DNA of 64,000 nucleotides from Desmodus rotundus (GCF_022682495.2 NC_071387.1:152166935-152230934), one strand, 5' to 3'. Numbered from the stretch's first letter, positions 1 to 12,807 are shown. The notes: generated by a model not told the origin, from the letters alone. Translations and numbers: made by a program.

Positions 1-260
1 GCTGGCAACCTCTGGCACTCTTTGGCTTATAGACACATCACCCTGATGTCTGTCTTCATCTTCATGTGGTGTCTGCACTGTGTATATGCTGCTCTCTGTC
101 CGAGCTCCCCTACATATAAGGACACCCTGATGACCTCATCTTAACTTTATCATCTTCCAAGGCCATGTTTCTAAGTAAGGTCACATTCTGAGGTACTAGA
201 GGTTATGATGCCCACATATGAATTTTGGGGATACAAAATTCAATCCATAATAATAGGCTT
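1..260 (-). mobile_element. MaLR-like (MLT1-type) LTR fragment, antisense
   Basis: The stretch reads as the antisense end of an old mammalian MaLR-type LTR. Recognisable phrases are the 'cttcatcttcatgtgg' block, 'ataaggacaccctgatgacctcatcttaa', 'aaggtcacattctgaggtact' (quoted in parts) and a terminal 'aattcaatccataata', which is the complement of the usual LTR start. It runs off the left edge of the window. The family label is from memory of consensus phrasing and the subfamily is not resolved. It has no coding capacity. Confidence 0.6.
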
Positions 261-1890
261 CTTCTGCACCCTCCTCCAAGCATGTCTTAGAGTCAGGAGA
301 GAGAAGCCAGACTACCTCAGGCTGAGAATTAAGAGGACACAGAAAGCAGAGGCTGTGAACATAGTCTATTTATTTGGAACTGTGTTCATTACAAGTCAAA
401 TGGTAGGATCTAGGGCTCCACGGAAGGTACAGTTTCTAGAATAAACTACTTCACAATTTGCCAAAGAATCATTCAAAGTCTATGGTATCTTAATAGTGCT
501 CCCTTCCCTGCAAGATTATTTCTTCAACCACAAATGTATGGGTTGCTAATTTGGTGAATAACGGCACCATATCCCTAGAACATTACTTAGTAGTCATTCA
601 CTTTGCATCTAGTGTAATGTGCTCTTTTCTGATGAAACTTAGAAGTTGAGTTTGAAAAATGATGTGTCTAAGAGAATATGGACTAAGCAATTTTAGATAT
701 GGCAGCGCAATAAAAAACATCCTTGCCATGGATTCATAGGAGGTGCAAGGACACAGATTAACCTTGGGAGGTATATTATAGCATTTATTTTTTCAAAAGA
801 AAGGAAAGACATGGTATTTAAATTCTCACTTTCATTTGGAAAGGGAAAAATATAAATCTCGAGGTGTCTGAAAAATATTAAAATGTTCACAGAATTAACT
901 GTCCGGGATAATATCAAATGTCACATTTCTACTTCATCACGTGTTGGGAGAAACTGAAATCTGTAACCCAGCGGTCGCTTACCAGGCTCTTCCCCTGTGC
1001 ATTATGGCATGTTCATTTTATGCCAAAATCGCTGGGTGTAAGTATATGTATACAATTTTGTTTTAGGTCTTAGACATGTGATTTGTGATTTGCAGTTGGA
1101 TTTAAAATAAACCCCAAGGAACTGAAGTGTTTTTGTAACAGAATTTTAATCATATTTATCTTTCAGTAGCATTTGTTTATCCTCCTAATTTTCCATTTTT
1201 ATTTGTCTTTTGGTTTATAAATTATACATGTTAAGAGAGCAACAAATTGAATATATTTTTCCTAAATATTATACATTGAAATCAGTGATGCTTTTAGAGT
1301 ATTAGGATTTTGAAAGAGCAGTTTCATATCTTATGGTCTTTTGTTCTTTTTCAGTTTGTGTAAGTGGGAAGTACTGTTCCTGTGGAAAAATAGTGATAAT
1401 GTAGACAGTTATTGAGCTTTTCTCTACCCTGATGAAAATTCAGAGCATCCAGCTATTTATATGTGGTACATTTTCCATAAATGGGCACAGAGTGACCACA
1501 GTAGAAACTGAGTTTGTAGTGTAGCTATGTCCAGCATTATTTCCCTATGATGTCTGCCTAATTTTTCTACTTTCCATGTGGCTCTGGGGACTTTCTTTTG
1601 CTGCTGAACCTAGTGCTAGGTACTGAGCCTTTCCTTTCTCTTTTCCTGTTTAACAGGTGGGACCGCATCTCTTCCTATTTCACTCATATCTCTTCATTGC
1701 TCTTAAGGCAAAATGGCTATAGCTTGTTGTATGAGAAAACAATAAAAATGTTAAATCAGAAGAGAGTCAGTGAAAACAACATTGGGCTTGGAATCAGAAC
1801 ACATAAGATTAGATGTTCTTTAATGCTCATTAGGCTGCTTATAGCTGTGTATTCTTTGACAAGATATTAAACCTCTTAGTAATTCATTTT
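261..1890. other. No recognisable feature
   Basis: AT-rich single-copy-looking sequence. Open frames here (205-444 plus, 693-917 minus, 1598-1870 plus) have no recognisable protein signal and no supporting context, so I do not call a gene. Confidence 0.5.
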
Positions 1891-1892
1891 TT

Positions 1893-2080
1893 CATTAATT
1901 TATTCACTCTTTTACCCATTCATCTACTTTATTCCACAAGCATTCACTGACTGTTTCCTGTGTTTTGGCACCATATTAGACATAGAGGATGTTAAAATAA
2001 AAATCACAGATATTTCCCTTAAGGAGTTCAAACACAATTGGGAAGATAAAAAATTATGATACGAGTGATGAGTGTTAGAG
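1893..2080 (-). mobile_element. L2 LINE 3' end, antisense
   Basis: The block begins with tttattcactc-like phrasing, runs through 'cattcactgactgtttcctgtgttttggcacc' (in parts) and 'aaggagttca', which is the antisense pattern of the mammalian L2 3' end (in consensus, cattcaacaaatatttattg followed by the tgtgccaggcactg motif). It is heavily diverged, so boundaries are approximate. Confidence 0.5.
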
Positions 2081-2860
2081 ATCATCTGTAAATGAAGAGG
2101 TAGAACAATATGATTTCTAAGGCTCATTTTACTTCTACAACTCTATGGTTCTAAGTCTATAAAAATCCTAAAAGATGTTCACATGGCTTTTGACTTTGGG
2201 ATAAAACAGGCCTAGATATATAAAGATAAAAAGTAAACCTGTTTCCTCCACTTAACAGGCCTCTGACTTGAAAAGAAAATGGATGAGTAATTGAATGTGT
2301 GTGTGTGTACCTTACTTGCTCTTCGAGTCATTGGGCCACAGCATCCCCCTGTTAGTGTAGGTGATTAATGGCATCTGGGCGCACTGGACTACAATCTGCT
2401 CAGAGTAAGAGAAACTTCAAGTCAGTGAGTGGCAGCAGCACATGTGGTGCTGGATGGAGCAGGAAAGAAAGACAAAACTTTGTAATTTCCATTTCCATAT
2501 GTGGTTAGAGAAATGAGTGGGCTCACCAGCGAGTCGAGAGAGCAAGACTTTGTGAATGTGCTTGGTATTCCTTCCTAACCTCAAAGACAATCTATTAAGA
2601 GTACAGGCAACCCATGATTTATGGAAACACCAGGCAAAAAACTGGGTTATAATCACCCATGTTTCTCATTCTCTGCCATAGACACCAATTAGGCCCTGGT
2701 GGCATCATTACCATAAAACTTCTCTTTAGGCAGTCATGATGGTTAATAAATATTACTCCAAAGTCTACATCAAATTCTTTTCAATCAGGGTAGAAAAATA
2801 TAATAATACTTAAATAGGTAGACTGTAGTGTAATAGTGATCATATAATTGATAAATTTCT
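2081..2860. other. No recognisable feature
   Basis: Unique-looking AT-rich sequence with a short (GT)n at 2298-2307. I see no coding, RNA or repeat signal here. Confidence 0.45.
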
Positions 2861-2861
2861 G

Positions 2862-3450
2862 GTATCAATCAGTGTTTAATCAGACAAACAGAATCCATAT
2901 GAGGGATTTCAACCCAAGTTAATTGAATATAGTTATAAAGTACTGAAAGGGTGGGAAGCACCAATTGGGTAAGGTTACTTAGAAAGCAGTACCTATGTAA
3001 ATGCACTACTGCCCCTAGACCTGGAGGCCCAGAGGAGAAAATGGTGTTACCTGGAGCCCATGAGCTGCTGTTGAGGCTGCAGATGTTTGGAGCTGAGTTA
3101 CCTGAGTAAAACTCAGATCCATATTTACCTGTCCCTAATGCTGTTGCTGAAACTGCCATTAGAATCTGGAAAAAAAATGGCTTCCTGTTTTCTCCAGCTT
3201 CCTGCCAGTGTCTCCCACTGGTAAAACTTAATAGGAAGCCCACTGGCAAGGGAGTCTGGGAAGTGTAGTTTTGGAGGCTTCCTGCTCCTGAAGTGCAAAA
3301 GAGGATAGAGAAGAACAAAGATGGAGCTGAGGGACAACGTACCCCACAGCACACTTCCATTTGTCTGTTCTCGCCTGGATATTCTGGTTGGTTTGGTGTG
3401 AGTGAATTAGACCGAGGGAAGCAGGAGGATGTAACACGGTGACAGTTCTT
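2862..3450. mobile_element. LTR-like interspersed repeat, family not named
   Basis: About 590 bp of higher-GC sequence whose phrasing ('gccagtgtctcccactgg', 'ggcaagggagtctggg', 'ggaggcttcctgctcctga') resembles an old mammalian LTR-like repeat. The minus strand holds overlapping frames of 194, 75 and 69 codons, but their residue content is low complexity (Ser, Pro, Leu) with no domain, so I treat them as chance frames in a repeat. The similarity was judged by eye and orientation is not assigned. Confidence 0.35.
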
Positions 3451-3600
3451 CACAGGAAAGAAATTTAGTAGGTTGAAGAAAAGAAAAGATGGGATATGAA
3501 TGGCAAGAGGTCAGATAATGTCCTTCAATTTATATGTCATGGGGTTCACACCTTTTCGATTGAGGTAAAATGAGAGCTAGCAGAAAAATATAATTAAAAT

Positions 3601-3608
3601 TGTGGGAT
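3601..3608. repeat. Target-site duplication of the VES SINE (left copy)
   Basis: tgtgggat, repeated exactly at 3836-3843 on the other side of the SINE. Confidence 0.85.
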
Positions 3609-3835
3609 GCCCTGATTGGTGTGGCTGAGTGGGTTGGGCATTGTCTCACAAACCAGAAGGTCCCTGGTTCGATTCCAGGTCAGGGCACATGCCTGGGCTG
3701 TGGGCCATGTCCCCTCTTGGGGGCGTGTGAGAGGCAACTGATTGATGTTTCTCTGGCACAGCACACCAATGTTTCTCTCCCTCTCTCCATTGTTTCCCCT
3801 CTCTTTAAAAATAAATAAGTGAAATACTTAAAAAA
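3609..3835 (+). mobile_element. VES-type tRNA-derived SINE with target-site duplication
   Basis: A complete bat VES SINE of about 227 bp. It has a tRNA-like head starting gccctgattggtgtggctga, a B-box-like ggttcgattcc, then 'gggcacatgcctggg', 'gaggcaact', a pyrimidine-rich tract and an A-rich tail with aataaataag. It is flanked by an 8 bp direct repeat, tgtgggat, at 3601-3608 and 3836-3843, the mark of L1-driven insertion. VES SINEs are transcribed by RNA polymerase III from internal promoters and mobilised by L1. This copy spans the 72-codon frame at 3600-3818, which is therefore not a gene. Confidence 0.93.
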
Positions 3836-3843
3836 TGTGGGAT

Positions 3844-6800
3844 TATATGTGTTTCAGGGTCTACTCTAGGAAAATGTCAAATTTCTTGAAGAAGTTCCAA
3901 GTTTATCATGGTACAGCACCAATAGGGTGCCATATGTATGACTGTAAATTAGGAATGATTGGAGGAAGCATCTTGATAAGAGGACTCAAAAATGCTCCTG
4001 GTTTCCCATGGCTTATGGGATTATCTAGGGGTCCCATGAGCTCTTTAGTCCCCTATTACTAAGGGAATCAGTGGAATGCAAGAAGCCTGGGTCAGGGCAA
4101 GGATGCTACAGAGTATAGGGACCTTGCTACAGAAAGCTGTAGCAGGATCTAAGGTCTTTGAGAATGACTCTCCCCTCTCCAAAGTCCCAAAGCACTGGGC
4201 AGTGCAACACATAGCATGTTGGATAGTAACATGGGATTCTCAGTTAACCTGGCACAGTGGGGAGCCAATCAGTGGACTCCAGCAAACACCCAGACGCTGG
4301 CACACAAACCAGAAGTTCTTAGCCTGTCACAATGAAGACACACAATCATCCTCTTATACCCAGAGACGATCTTGGGAGAGAAAGAGAGTGAGATCCCTTG
4401 AGAGGAGACATCCTTTGGCCTTGACAGTTTAAAGTAGTCTTTTTTCCGCAGTCATTTAAGATTCAAACTGGAAGAGACCAATGCGGGGGCTGCAGACCGA
4501 GAAGAGATGAGCTACACTCTGGAGAAATGCATTCACATGGCATAAGCTTATTCTTTGGAATGTTGTGTTCCTGATATTATGGCAGATGTAATTCTCATAA
4601 TTGGTTATAATAAATGACATAATTTTTCCAGCTGAACCCTTTTTAGATAAAATATTTAAAATTTCAATCTGTTCACGATATATAAAGTGGAATAATTCCA
4701 GAAAATTAGTTACTTTTAAATTATTGGTATTTATTGTTTCATGTGATATAAAATAAATTTTTAGAAGAAAGGTTTTATTTTGTAATTATTCATTATTTAT
4801 GCCACATTGGGAAGGTCTATGTGGTATTTTTAAGAGCCTATAGAAAACAAGATCTTTTGTTTTGAGGTCATAATCTAAAGTGATTCATTTGTTTGTAAAG
4901 GTAGGGTTATTGTGAGAACAAAAGGATGGTCTTTATTAAGGTTTATAAGCTAAAGGAGAGGAGATTGTTTCCATTCATCCCCATCTTTCCATAATGCTTT
5001 TGTAATGGGAACAAATATTAAAATGATCCATTCTTGTCAAAAGGGGTATATTCAGATTTGGACAACTAAATAAATAACAGAACTCCTAGGCTACCCGCCC
5101 GGCTATGGGCCCCAGATCCTAGTGAAGCCACACAAACTTGGAGTAACCCAAAAGCCATAAACTTACAGTCTTTTATTTTTATTTATGTTTGTGAGAACTA
5201 CAATATTAGATTACTACTTAAATAAGTAACATAATTTAGAAGTAAAATTGTTATACATTGTGTTTAGACTCCCATAAACAATTTGTACACACTAGTTATT
5301 TGTGTCCATAAAGGTATGATGATCTTGTAATGAGTTAGTTTATGGTTTTTTATGCATTAACTTCTCAGAAAGCCTGAGTATCATTTTCTGCTGGCTGTTA
5401 CATTATTGGGTCACCATAATACTAAACTGTAGGACATTTTAGCTGATAATTCCTGAAAAGTGCTTACTTTTGAAATAAAAAGCAAAGCAAAAAAAAATCA
5501 AGCTACAATGCTGACTGAAAAAAAAATTTATATTTATATTAAACCCCTCAGCTAGATTCTCAGACACATCACTGCTTAAAATGCAGTCACCTGACAAAAA
5601 CAGTTCTAATTATTACCCCCTTGGGCTAACATTTTTCAGAGTGACTGGCTAAAATGCACTCCAGCTCATAATTTCTGTCTCTGACAGTGAAAGACATAAC
5701 CTAGTTTCCTCTAATGCAAAAGTCTCTAATCTAGAGGGCAAGACCCTGCTCCGTGTAACACTGAAGGGAGAAAATGCAATTTGAGCACAAGGAAATTGCA
5801 CACATAGCCTGATAGTTCTACCACTCTCAGATTTTTTTTCCTCCTTGGGTTTAAATGTCTTGTTTTATTTTATACTAAATTATGACCTGGCTGAAATTGC
5901 TATGTTTTCTTTGTCATATTCTAGAAACCTCTTACTATAAAAGTGAAGGTTATACTATAGTTCTATACTTTCATTTTTCAGGGGGTGGGAATGTTCACAT
6001 TTTGACAATTCAGCAGTGAAAACATTAAAAGTTACTGTGCTTGCTACAGCAATATTTTTTCATGTTGAATAATAACTCTTTTGTCTTGGCAAATGGGGCA
6101 TAGATACTGCATGGAGCAAAAGGTAATTAAATTGTTTTGAAATAGCAAAAGTGCAGATTTTTTGACTTGGACTAATCAGTAACAATTTCATTGTTGAATC
6201 TATGAATGAACAAACTTTTATGATTGCCGGGAGAGGTGAATTAACCTCAGATTGTTCTGGTTCAAGTCACAGGTGGTGGCTGGGTAATACAGTGCCCTGA
6301 AACTGATAAGGCAGAAGGCTAACGAAGTTTTAAGGCAGTCAGTCAGAAGTCTTGCAAAGAAGGCAGCTATCGGCATACGGTATTGGAGATTTTTCATTAA
6401 CAATTTTTTATTTCTGTGAATTGGAGAGACATAGCCCCCTTTCCTATGTCTTTTCTTCTGACAGCTGCTGCTTAACACCTTCCTTCCAGCTGGGAGGGCA
6501 GCCGGATGGCTGTGTGTGCGGCAACGCCAGGATGGCTCCTGAGCGAGCAACCAGGGCATTGGTTTCCTCCTGGAGCCTGCACATGTCACCTTCACGTCTC
6601 ATGTGTCTTCCATCAGTTATGAGAATATATCAAGGGGCTGTGGTAGAAGGTACTAGGCTATGGAAGTGCAGTCTAACTGGTGACAGAGAATAAAGCAACA
6701 AATGATTCACTACTATGATAAAGAATACTTTATTTTCCTCCAAAATGACTTTGAATCCTCAAGATTCAATGACTAGACTCCCATACTCAGAAAATAAAAG

Positions 6801-7181
6801 TGAAAGAACAGCATAGAGAAAGGATTATTAAAAAAAACTGGTTTTGATAAACATTTATAAAGTTCCTATATACAAAGGTTTGGCAATGTTTAAGATAAAC
6901 TTGTAATTTCAGGAGGAAGGTTTATAGTTCTCATGCATGCTGCTGTAACTTACTACCCTCAAATTTCTCAGCTTCCATCAGAAGAGTTCACAGTCTTACC
7001 ATTCCCATCAGTAAATACTGGGGGCCACTTTGCACAAAATGAGTAATTACTTAAAAGGCTATGTGACCATATTTGACAGGTCTTGCTTGGCTCATTATGC
7101 AGTTTAATACAATGAGTTAATAAAAGGTTTTGTAGGTCAGCTCTAAAAAACTGAAACATTGATTTTATTTTTCAATCATTA
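3844..7181. other. No clearly classified feature
   Basis: Mostly unique AT-rich sequence. A 118-codon frame at 4076-4432 shows no domain and sits in moderately GC-rich sequence that may be an old unrecognised repeat. Two short CpG-bearing patches stand out: around 5085-5160, and 6360-6590 (several CpG including gccggatgg and gcggcaacgcc). I cannot assign a role to either. Nothing else supports a gene or RNA. Confidence 0.4.
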
Positions 7182-7206
7182 AATTATAAATATCAGTATG
7201 CTTTTA
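7182..7206. repeat. 25 bp target-site duplication (left copy)
   Basis: Identical to 7419-7443, on the other side of the antisense VES SINE. Confidence 0.9.
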
Positions 7207-7418
7207 TTTTTTAAAAAAGATTTTATTTATTTATTTTTAGAGAGAGGAGAAGGGAGATAGAAAGAGGGAGAGAAGCATCAGTGTGTGGTTGCCTCTCACA
7301 CACCCCCTACTGGGGGCCTGGCCTACAACCCAGGCATGTGCCCTGACTGAGAATCAAACCAATGACCCTTTGGTTTGCAGGCTGGCGCTCAATCCACTGA
7401 GCCACACAAGCAAGGGCT
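7207..7418 (-). mobile_element. VES-type SINE, antisense, with 25 bp perfect target-site duplication
   Basis: Antisense VES SINE: an A/T-rich tail complement at the left (gattttatttatttattttt), a purine-rich agagag tract, 'ggttgcctctcacac', 'gtgccctgactgag', and at the right the complement of the head (gagccacacaagcaagggct). A perfect 25 bp direct repeat that begins aattataaatatcag and ends tatgctttta flanks it at 7182-7206 and 7419-7443. Perfect identity of so long a duplication suggests a relatively recent insertion. Confidence 0.93.
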
Positions 7419-7443
7419 AATTATAAATATCAGTATGCTTTTA

Positions 7444-8280
7444 AAGAGGTACTTATTTTCCTAACACCCTATATCCTCTATGTTCTTGGGGATAAATAAA
7501 AATAATGAACAGGATTAGGAAATATTCTATGTTTAACTGTATAACCCTGAGATGGCAGTGACGCATCCTGATCTTTCCCCACCCCTGTCCTGTTTAGGAA
7601 ACTGACTTGGTCTCAACCAAGGAAGCCTTGAAAATATGGAGAAGTTGCAGCCCAGAAACACAGAATGGGAGTCCTTGGGGCTAATTTATGAAAGCCTTGT
7701 GGACATTTTGAGGAAACTCAGTTTTTAGAGTTACGGACACATTTGGCAGTTTCTCCTAGGTATTAAAAGTCTTCTTAAAAATGAATTTATTTAATATTGT
7801 ATTTTAAAATTAAGTTGTCAGTAGAGATACATACTAAACTTTGAATGCAAGAAAGTAGTTCATAGTAAAGAACAGTTATGTACTGAATAAAATATTCTGA
7901 AAAATATTTGGATATAAAATTTATCTTCATTAATATTAGTTTTGGTCCACAGGACTATATCCTAATCTGTTCCTTATTCTATTTTAACCTCACAATATTA
8001 TCTCTATGAGAACTTAAAAAATAGTATACCAGAAAGCTTGCTTGTAAGTTGTACAGTGAAGTATGTCTTTCATAAACTTAATGGTTTCTAAATATTTCCA
8101 GATTTCACTGTCTGATATTGTCAGAATAATTATGAAATACTTTTAGTAATACTGTGTGAACAAGATCTTTGGTATTTTTTAATATCCATCTATTAACAGC
8201 TGAAAATATAGAAAATATTAAAATTATTAAAAATTAACCCAACTAAAAGTAATAGCTTATCTGTTCAGAATCATTTTTAT
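7444..8280. other. No recognisable feature
   Basis: AT-rich unique sequence. The 7555-7720 portion is somewhat richer in GC, with no identifiable content. Confidence 0.4.
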
Positions 8281-8282
8281 AC

Positions 8283-8510
8283 TTTGAAGGTTTACTACAT
8301 GCCAGGTGCTTTTTTTTCGGTGCCATATGTACATTATTTCAATTAATCCTCAAAACAGTTTAATGGAGATGTTACCATTATTAAGTCCATTTTATAGATA
8401 AGGAAATTGAGGCAGAAACAAGATATGTAGCTTGTCCAAAGGCATGTAGTCAGTAAGTAGAAGAGTTGGTACAAAAATCTAATAGGTAGCTTGATGCTGT
8501 GCTCTTTCCC
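8283..8510 (-). mobile_element. MIR SINE, antisense
   Basis: Antisense MIR order: 'actacatgccaggtgct', then 'attatttcaattaatcctca', 'ccattttatagataaggaaa', 'ttgaggcag', 'gtagcttgtccaaaggca' and 'gtgctctttcccctt'. MIRs are ancient tRNA-derived SINEs shared by all mammals. The central and CORE parts are recognisable despite heavy divergence. Confidence 0.8.
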
Positions 8511-11500
8511 CTTATATTTTATTACATTGCTTTATACTAGTTACTATTAATTCAAAAACTGTTAAAAGCTGAAACTTTTTTTGGAAAATATAGGATGTAA
8601 AATGCATTGATAGGAAAAATAAAGATGGCTCTGTAAACCAGTGATGAAAGCATCAGCACTCTGTCCTGCATCACTAGGCTTGAAGATGGGGAGCAGGTGG
8701 GGAATACACCGCTTCTTCGTGGACAGAGCTACTCTGTGCCCTGGGGTGGGGGAGTGCTACCTACGCAGGCACAGATGTTGATGATTGACAGCTCCATAGA
8801 AAGTGGGTAACTTCATATTTTTTCTCACACATTAGTGATATTTCTACATTATAAGAAGGGAACATGATATATTCTTTAATTAAAATATTGACTTACTGAT
8901 ATTAAAAATAATATATGCTGAAATTATATAATAAAATGTATTTTTCTAGAGAAGTAAAAAATCATGGCTCTGTATTTTGAAAATGTTTACTGGCATTTTA
9001 CTTTTTGATTTAAGTATAAATAAACGCTCCAATGAAAATTACTTTGATAAAACTGACTTCAGACTAAAAATTATCTGAATCATGAGTTTTCCAGGAAGAA
9101 TTTTATTTTGACCTAAATAATATCTGAGAAGCAACTTACACCTCGATGCATTTTTAACTTGAAAGACACACAGGGGCCTCTCAGCTGCCGTGGAAGAGGA
9201 AACGCTGCGAGGAAGGAAGCCTTTATTGACCAGAGCTCAGCTAAGGCAGCACAGTAGCCTGAGGTTTCATTGGTCTGTTACCCATTCTCCAGTACCGGAA
9301 AGGAGAGAAAGCTGAAAAAGTAAGTTTCTTATGAAAGGATTATTTTCATTTATACAATAAATGTCAGAAAGTTAGCATAGAGGCAATTTATATCCCTGAT
9401 TCTTTTTGGTAATAACATGCAGCCACTAAAGTAGTCTTGTTAAATTTTTTTTTTATCAAAAGTGAGAAAATATGTAATTCTATTGTTTCTCACATTTTTT
9501 TCCAGCAAAAAAGAAGCTATTATTTTGTCATTAAAACCTGTAAAATAAAATCCCAATAAAATTCATATATACGAATCTATGCAAACTGGTAAAAAGGAAA
9601 TATTTGCATGTATCTTATTAATGGAAACCAGTTTACCACAATTTAAAATTCATATTCTTCATTGAGTTTTGTTTATCTTTCCTATCCAGTGTAAATGGTC
9701 ATGCTTGGGGACATATATTTTATACATATGTGCACACATAAACATAATAGAATGTAGTTTGGGTTTTTAATTAATGCAAACTTCAGAAGCCAGCAATTAC
9801 TTTTTGTATTTAGTGTTTTACTTAAATCTAGCATTATTTGTGCTTTCTACTCACTTCTGTATAGACCACAGTAAACATTTGGAAGGCATTTTGTATGGCA
9901 AGTTTGTGTATTGCAATTTTTGAGCAATGCAAACATCCCCCTCAAATAAATGAAAACAGATCCCAGAAGGGGTACGCTTCCAACACATTCCCCAAAGATC
10001 TGAGTGCCGCTGTGCATTCTTGCTCAATTTAAACAAACTAAACTTCAGTTAGTCTCCCCTCCCCTAATGGGCACCCCCACTGGGAACATTGTTAGGTTAC
10101 CACCATGGACAAGGCCTCAGTACAGCTGGATCTGTAAACAAGACCATAATCCGCATGAAAGAACGCTCAGAGTTTTGGCAGCACTCAGAGTGTTGTTAAC
10201 ATATTGTGCCAAGGCAATAACAAAGCCATCATTTTTAAGTTTGTTCACGGATTTGTATTAATCAAGAAATTTTCCAGAAATTACTTCTAAATGAGGAACC
10301 TTCCAGAAAGTTACCATTTGGCAAGACAGTTTCCAGATGCGTTTTTTTGCTTATCTGCAACATATTCTTCCAAGTAAGTTACAAATTTGTGGAAGTTCAG
10401 TTGAGACAGAAAACACATTGCCGCCGTGTTAGTGGAAGGAGGCTCCCTTCGCTTTACTCCCTGCTTCTTCAAAGCCTGGCTCGTGCTTAGGTCATTTTTT
10501 TTTATTAGGAGGAGGTGGCCAGGCCATCTAACTTTGCATTCTGGTGCTAAACATTATTGATATTTGGATCAGAAAAGCAATTATTAGATTACAGTCAGAA
10601 CTGCACACTAAGCATTTAGGAAAAGACCAGTAGAAGGCTGTTGGACCTTTGTTAAAATTTAGTTGTTCGTTTTTATTGGCATTTAGGCAATTGAGTTTCT
10701 CAAATTCAATTTTTTTCAATTTAGACCATATTTTCAAAACTTGTACACAAGCAAGTCTTCTGCAAACTTTTATGACTACTCTGAAGGAAAAAAAGAAGGG
10801 AAGAAAAGGAGGGTATAACTATAATTAGAGATGGGTAGTGGGACAACCCTAAATATTAATTTTTTAACATTGCATTGTTTCTTAAATAGTTATAATTTCA
10901 GCTTTCCTTGTTAATTTTATGTGATTTTAAAAATCCTGGGTAAATTTACTTTTAAAGTGTGCCAAAACCTCAAAATGCAGGTAGGTGGAGGACTCAGCCT
11001 TAGCACAAAGCACGCATGAGGCTTTAGTCATGGTCTCTGCATTGTGGGCTCAGAGACTGTTGTGTTTGGAGTTGAGGACCTATGAGTGAGTCTGCGGCCA
11101 GCGGGCATGGGAATTTAGAGTTAGCCCAGGAGATCCAGGTCCGTCCACCCAAAGCTGACTCAAGCTCTCAGGGCCACAATGACCCAGGCACCACTCCCCC
11201 TGACTGGATGGCAGGGCTGGGTTAGCTCTGAGACTGTCCTTGGACCTTGAGACTCTACCAAAAGACATTGCTTGCCTAAGGCTTTGGTTGTATTTCACCA
11301 TTGATTCACGTCCATGATACCTTCTGGATGACAATTATTTTTTATTTTAACAAAAGAAATTCTTTAATGACCGATAATAAATAAGTCCTTTCTCCAGCTG
11401 AAGACCACCCTAACCCCCAAACTACTCTGACACTAAATGCATCTTTCTTGTTTCCAACTATGGTGCATTGTTTAAAGCTCCAATATCACATGTTTATAAT

Positions 11501-12807
11501 CTGCCTTGTTTTAAAGTTACTTGTGTCCATTTCTTACTTTCTCTTTGAAAATATAATGTTCGTAGATAGCTCTCCAAATATTTGATGTGGTACTCTGTAC
11601 ATTGTAGACTTTGCATGAGTGCTTATTTAACTATTTTGAGAATGTTTATTGTTTCTTTGAAAAAAAAACCCTCTCTGAGACACACACTTTGGAAGGTACT
11701 TTAACTCTCTGAGACCACCAGCATTCTACTGAGTCAATTATTGCTTCAGTTAAATTAATAATACTCCAGCAGTCTCTTAGAAAACTATTTTATCTACTTA
11801 TGTAGACTCCATAGTCTACATAATAAGTAATAAGCACCGCAATGACATGAAATAATGACAGAATCATGGCTTCAATTTAAAAGTTTATAATTGTTCCCCA
11901 AGAAACAACAGCAACAAAAAAAACTAGGCAAGCTCTTTGTGGTTGTTTTGGCAATCAGCATCCTCTGCACAAAGAACATAAACTTGTATTTTTCCTGGGG
12001 ATCTGACTATACATTATTGTTGTTTATCTCTGACATATTGATGCTGATAATTTTTTCTGTGTGTATGGTTGTTTCTCTAAGAAATATGTGTTTACCCTCT
12101 ATCTTTGAATTAAATCCTGTTTGAATGATCTCTTGCCATATGAGGTTGGACTCATTTACCTAATTCTGCAAGAGAACCTTCATCTGAGGAGAACACTCTT
12201 GATTTTGCTGTTTTTGACCCCATTATGTGGGGTCTTTTGTTTTCTATCAGTCAGTAGTCAAATCACATTACACATGTAGCTATGTGGGTTTAAATCACCC
12301 AGAGTAAAAATTTCTAAATATTAAAAAAATTTGAATGTGAAGTAAATCAATAGTTTGGAAATTATCCTCTTTTTTTTGTATTGACCAAGACTTGCAAAAA
12401 TTAATTAGATAAATTAAAATACTTAATATAGGCAAGAGGATTTTTTAAATCAAACCCTTGAAATTTCTTTATTTTTAAAATGGGATCTTTAATATCATCC
12501 TTGAAATTTTTAATAATTAATTCCTGAGCAGAAGCCACTGTAGATCAAGATGCATCCTAAGGGTAAATTCAGGAAACAAGCTGGTAAGGAAAATAACTGG
12601 ACACCCACAGCGAATTCCACCAGCTGAGTATTTTGAAAACTGTGTAGAGAAAAGGGTCCTAGCTGAAGATCCAGGAGAAGGATTCCCTGTGTCCAGGCCA
12701 GTGATGGTGGCAGATTGTCATTTAGTGTTTTAATCACACACCTTTAGGGTTGCCTCAGCCAAAATTAGGTAAGATGTACTAATTACTAGAAAGAACAATA
12801 AGGAAAT
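8511..12807. other. Unique sequence with CpG-retaining patches, no gene
   Basis: No coding or named repeat content. Three patches are richer in GC and CpG than their surroundings: 9160-9320 (followed by a consensus-like splice donor, aaagtaagt, near 9318), 9960-10450, and 11080-11330. They could be conserved regulatory sequence, non-coding exons or simply old repeats. Open frames at 9851-10036, 10004-10261, 10528-10737, 11080-11334, 11891-12124 and 12510-12737 show no protein families. Confidence 0.35.
11798..11823. repeat. Short perfect inverted repeat (hairpin)
   Basis: Arms ttatgtagact (11798-11808) and agtctacataa (11813-11823) are perfect complements around a 4 base loop, ccat. No terminator or transposon role can be shown. 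Confidence 0.6.

Noticed and set aside
2869..3453. 194-codon minus-strand frame, the longest in the window
   Set aside because: It lies in LTR-like repeat sequence, overlaps other frames in different phases and has low-complexity Ser/Pro/Leu content with no domain.
3660..3690. tRNA-like ggttcgattcc motif
   Set aside because: It belongs to the tRNA-derived head of a VES SINE with a target duplication, so it is not a tRNA gene.
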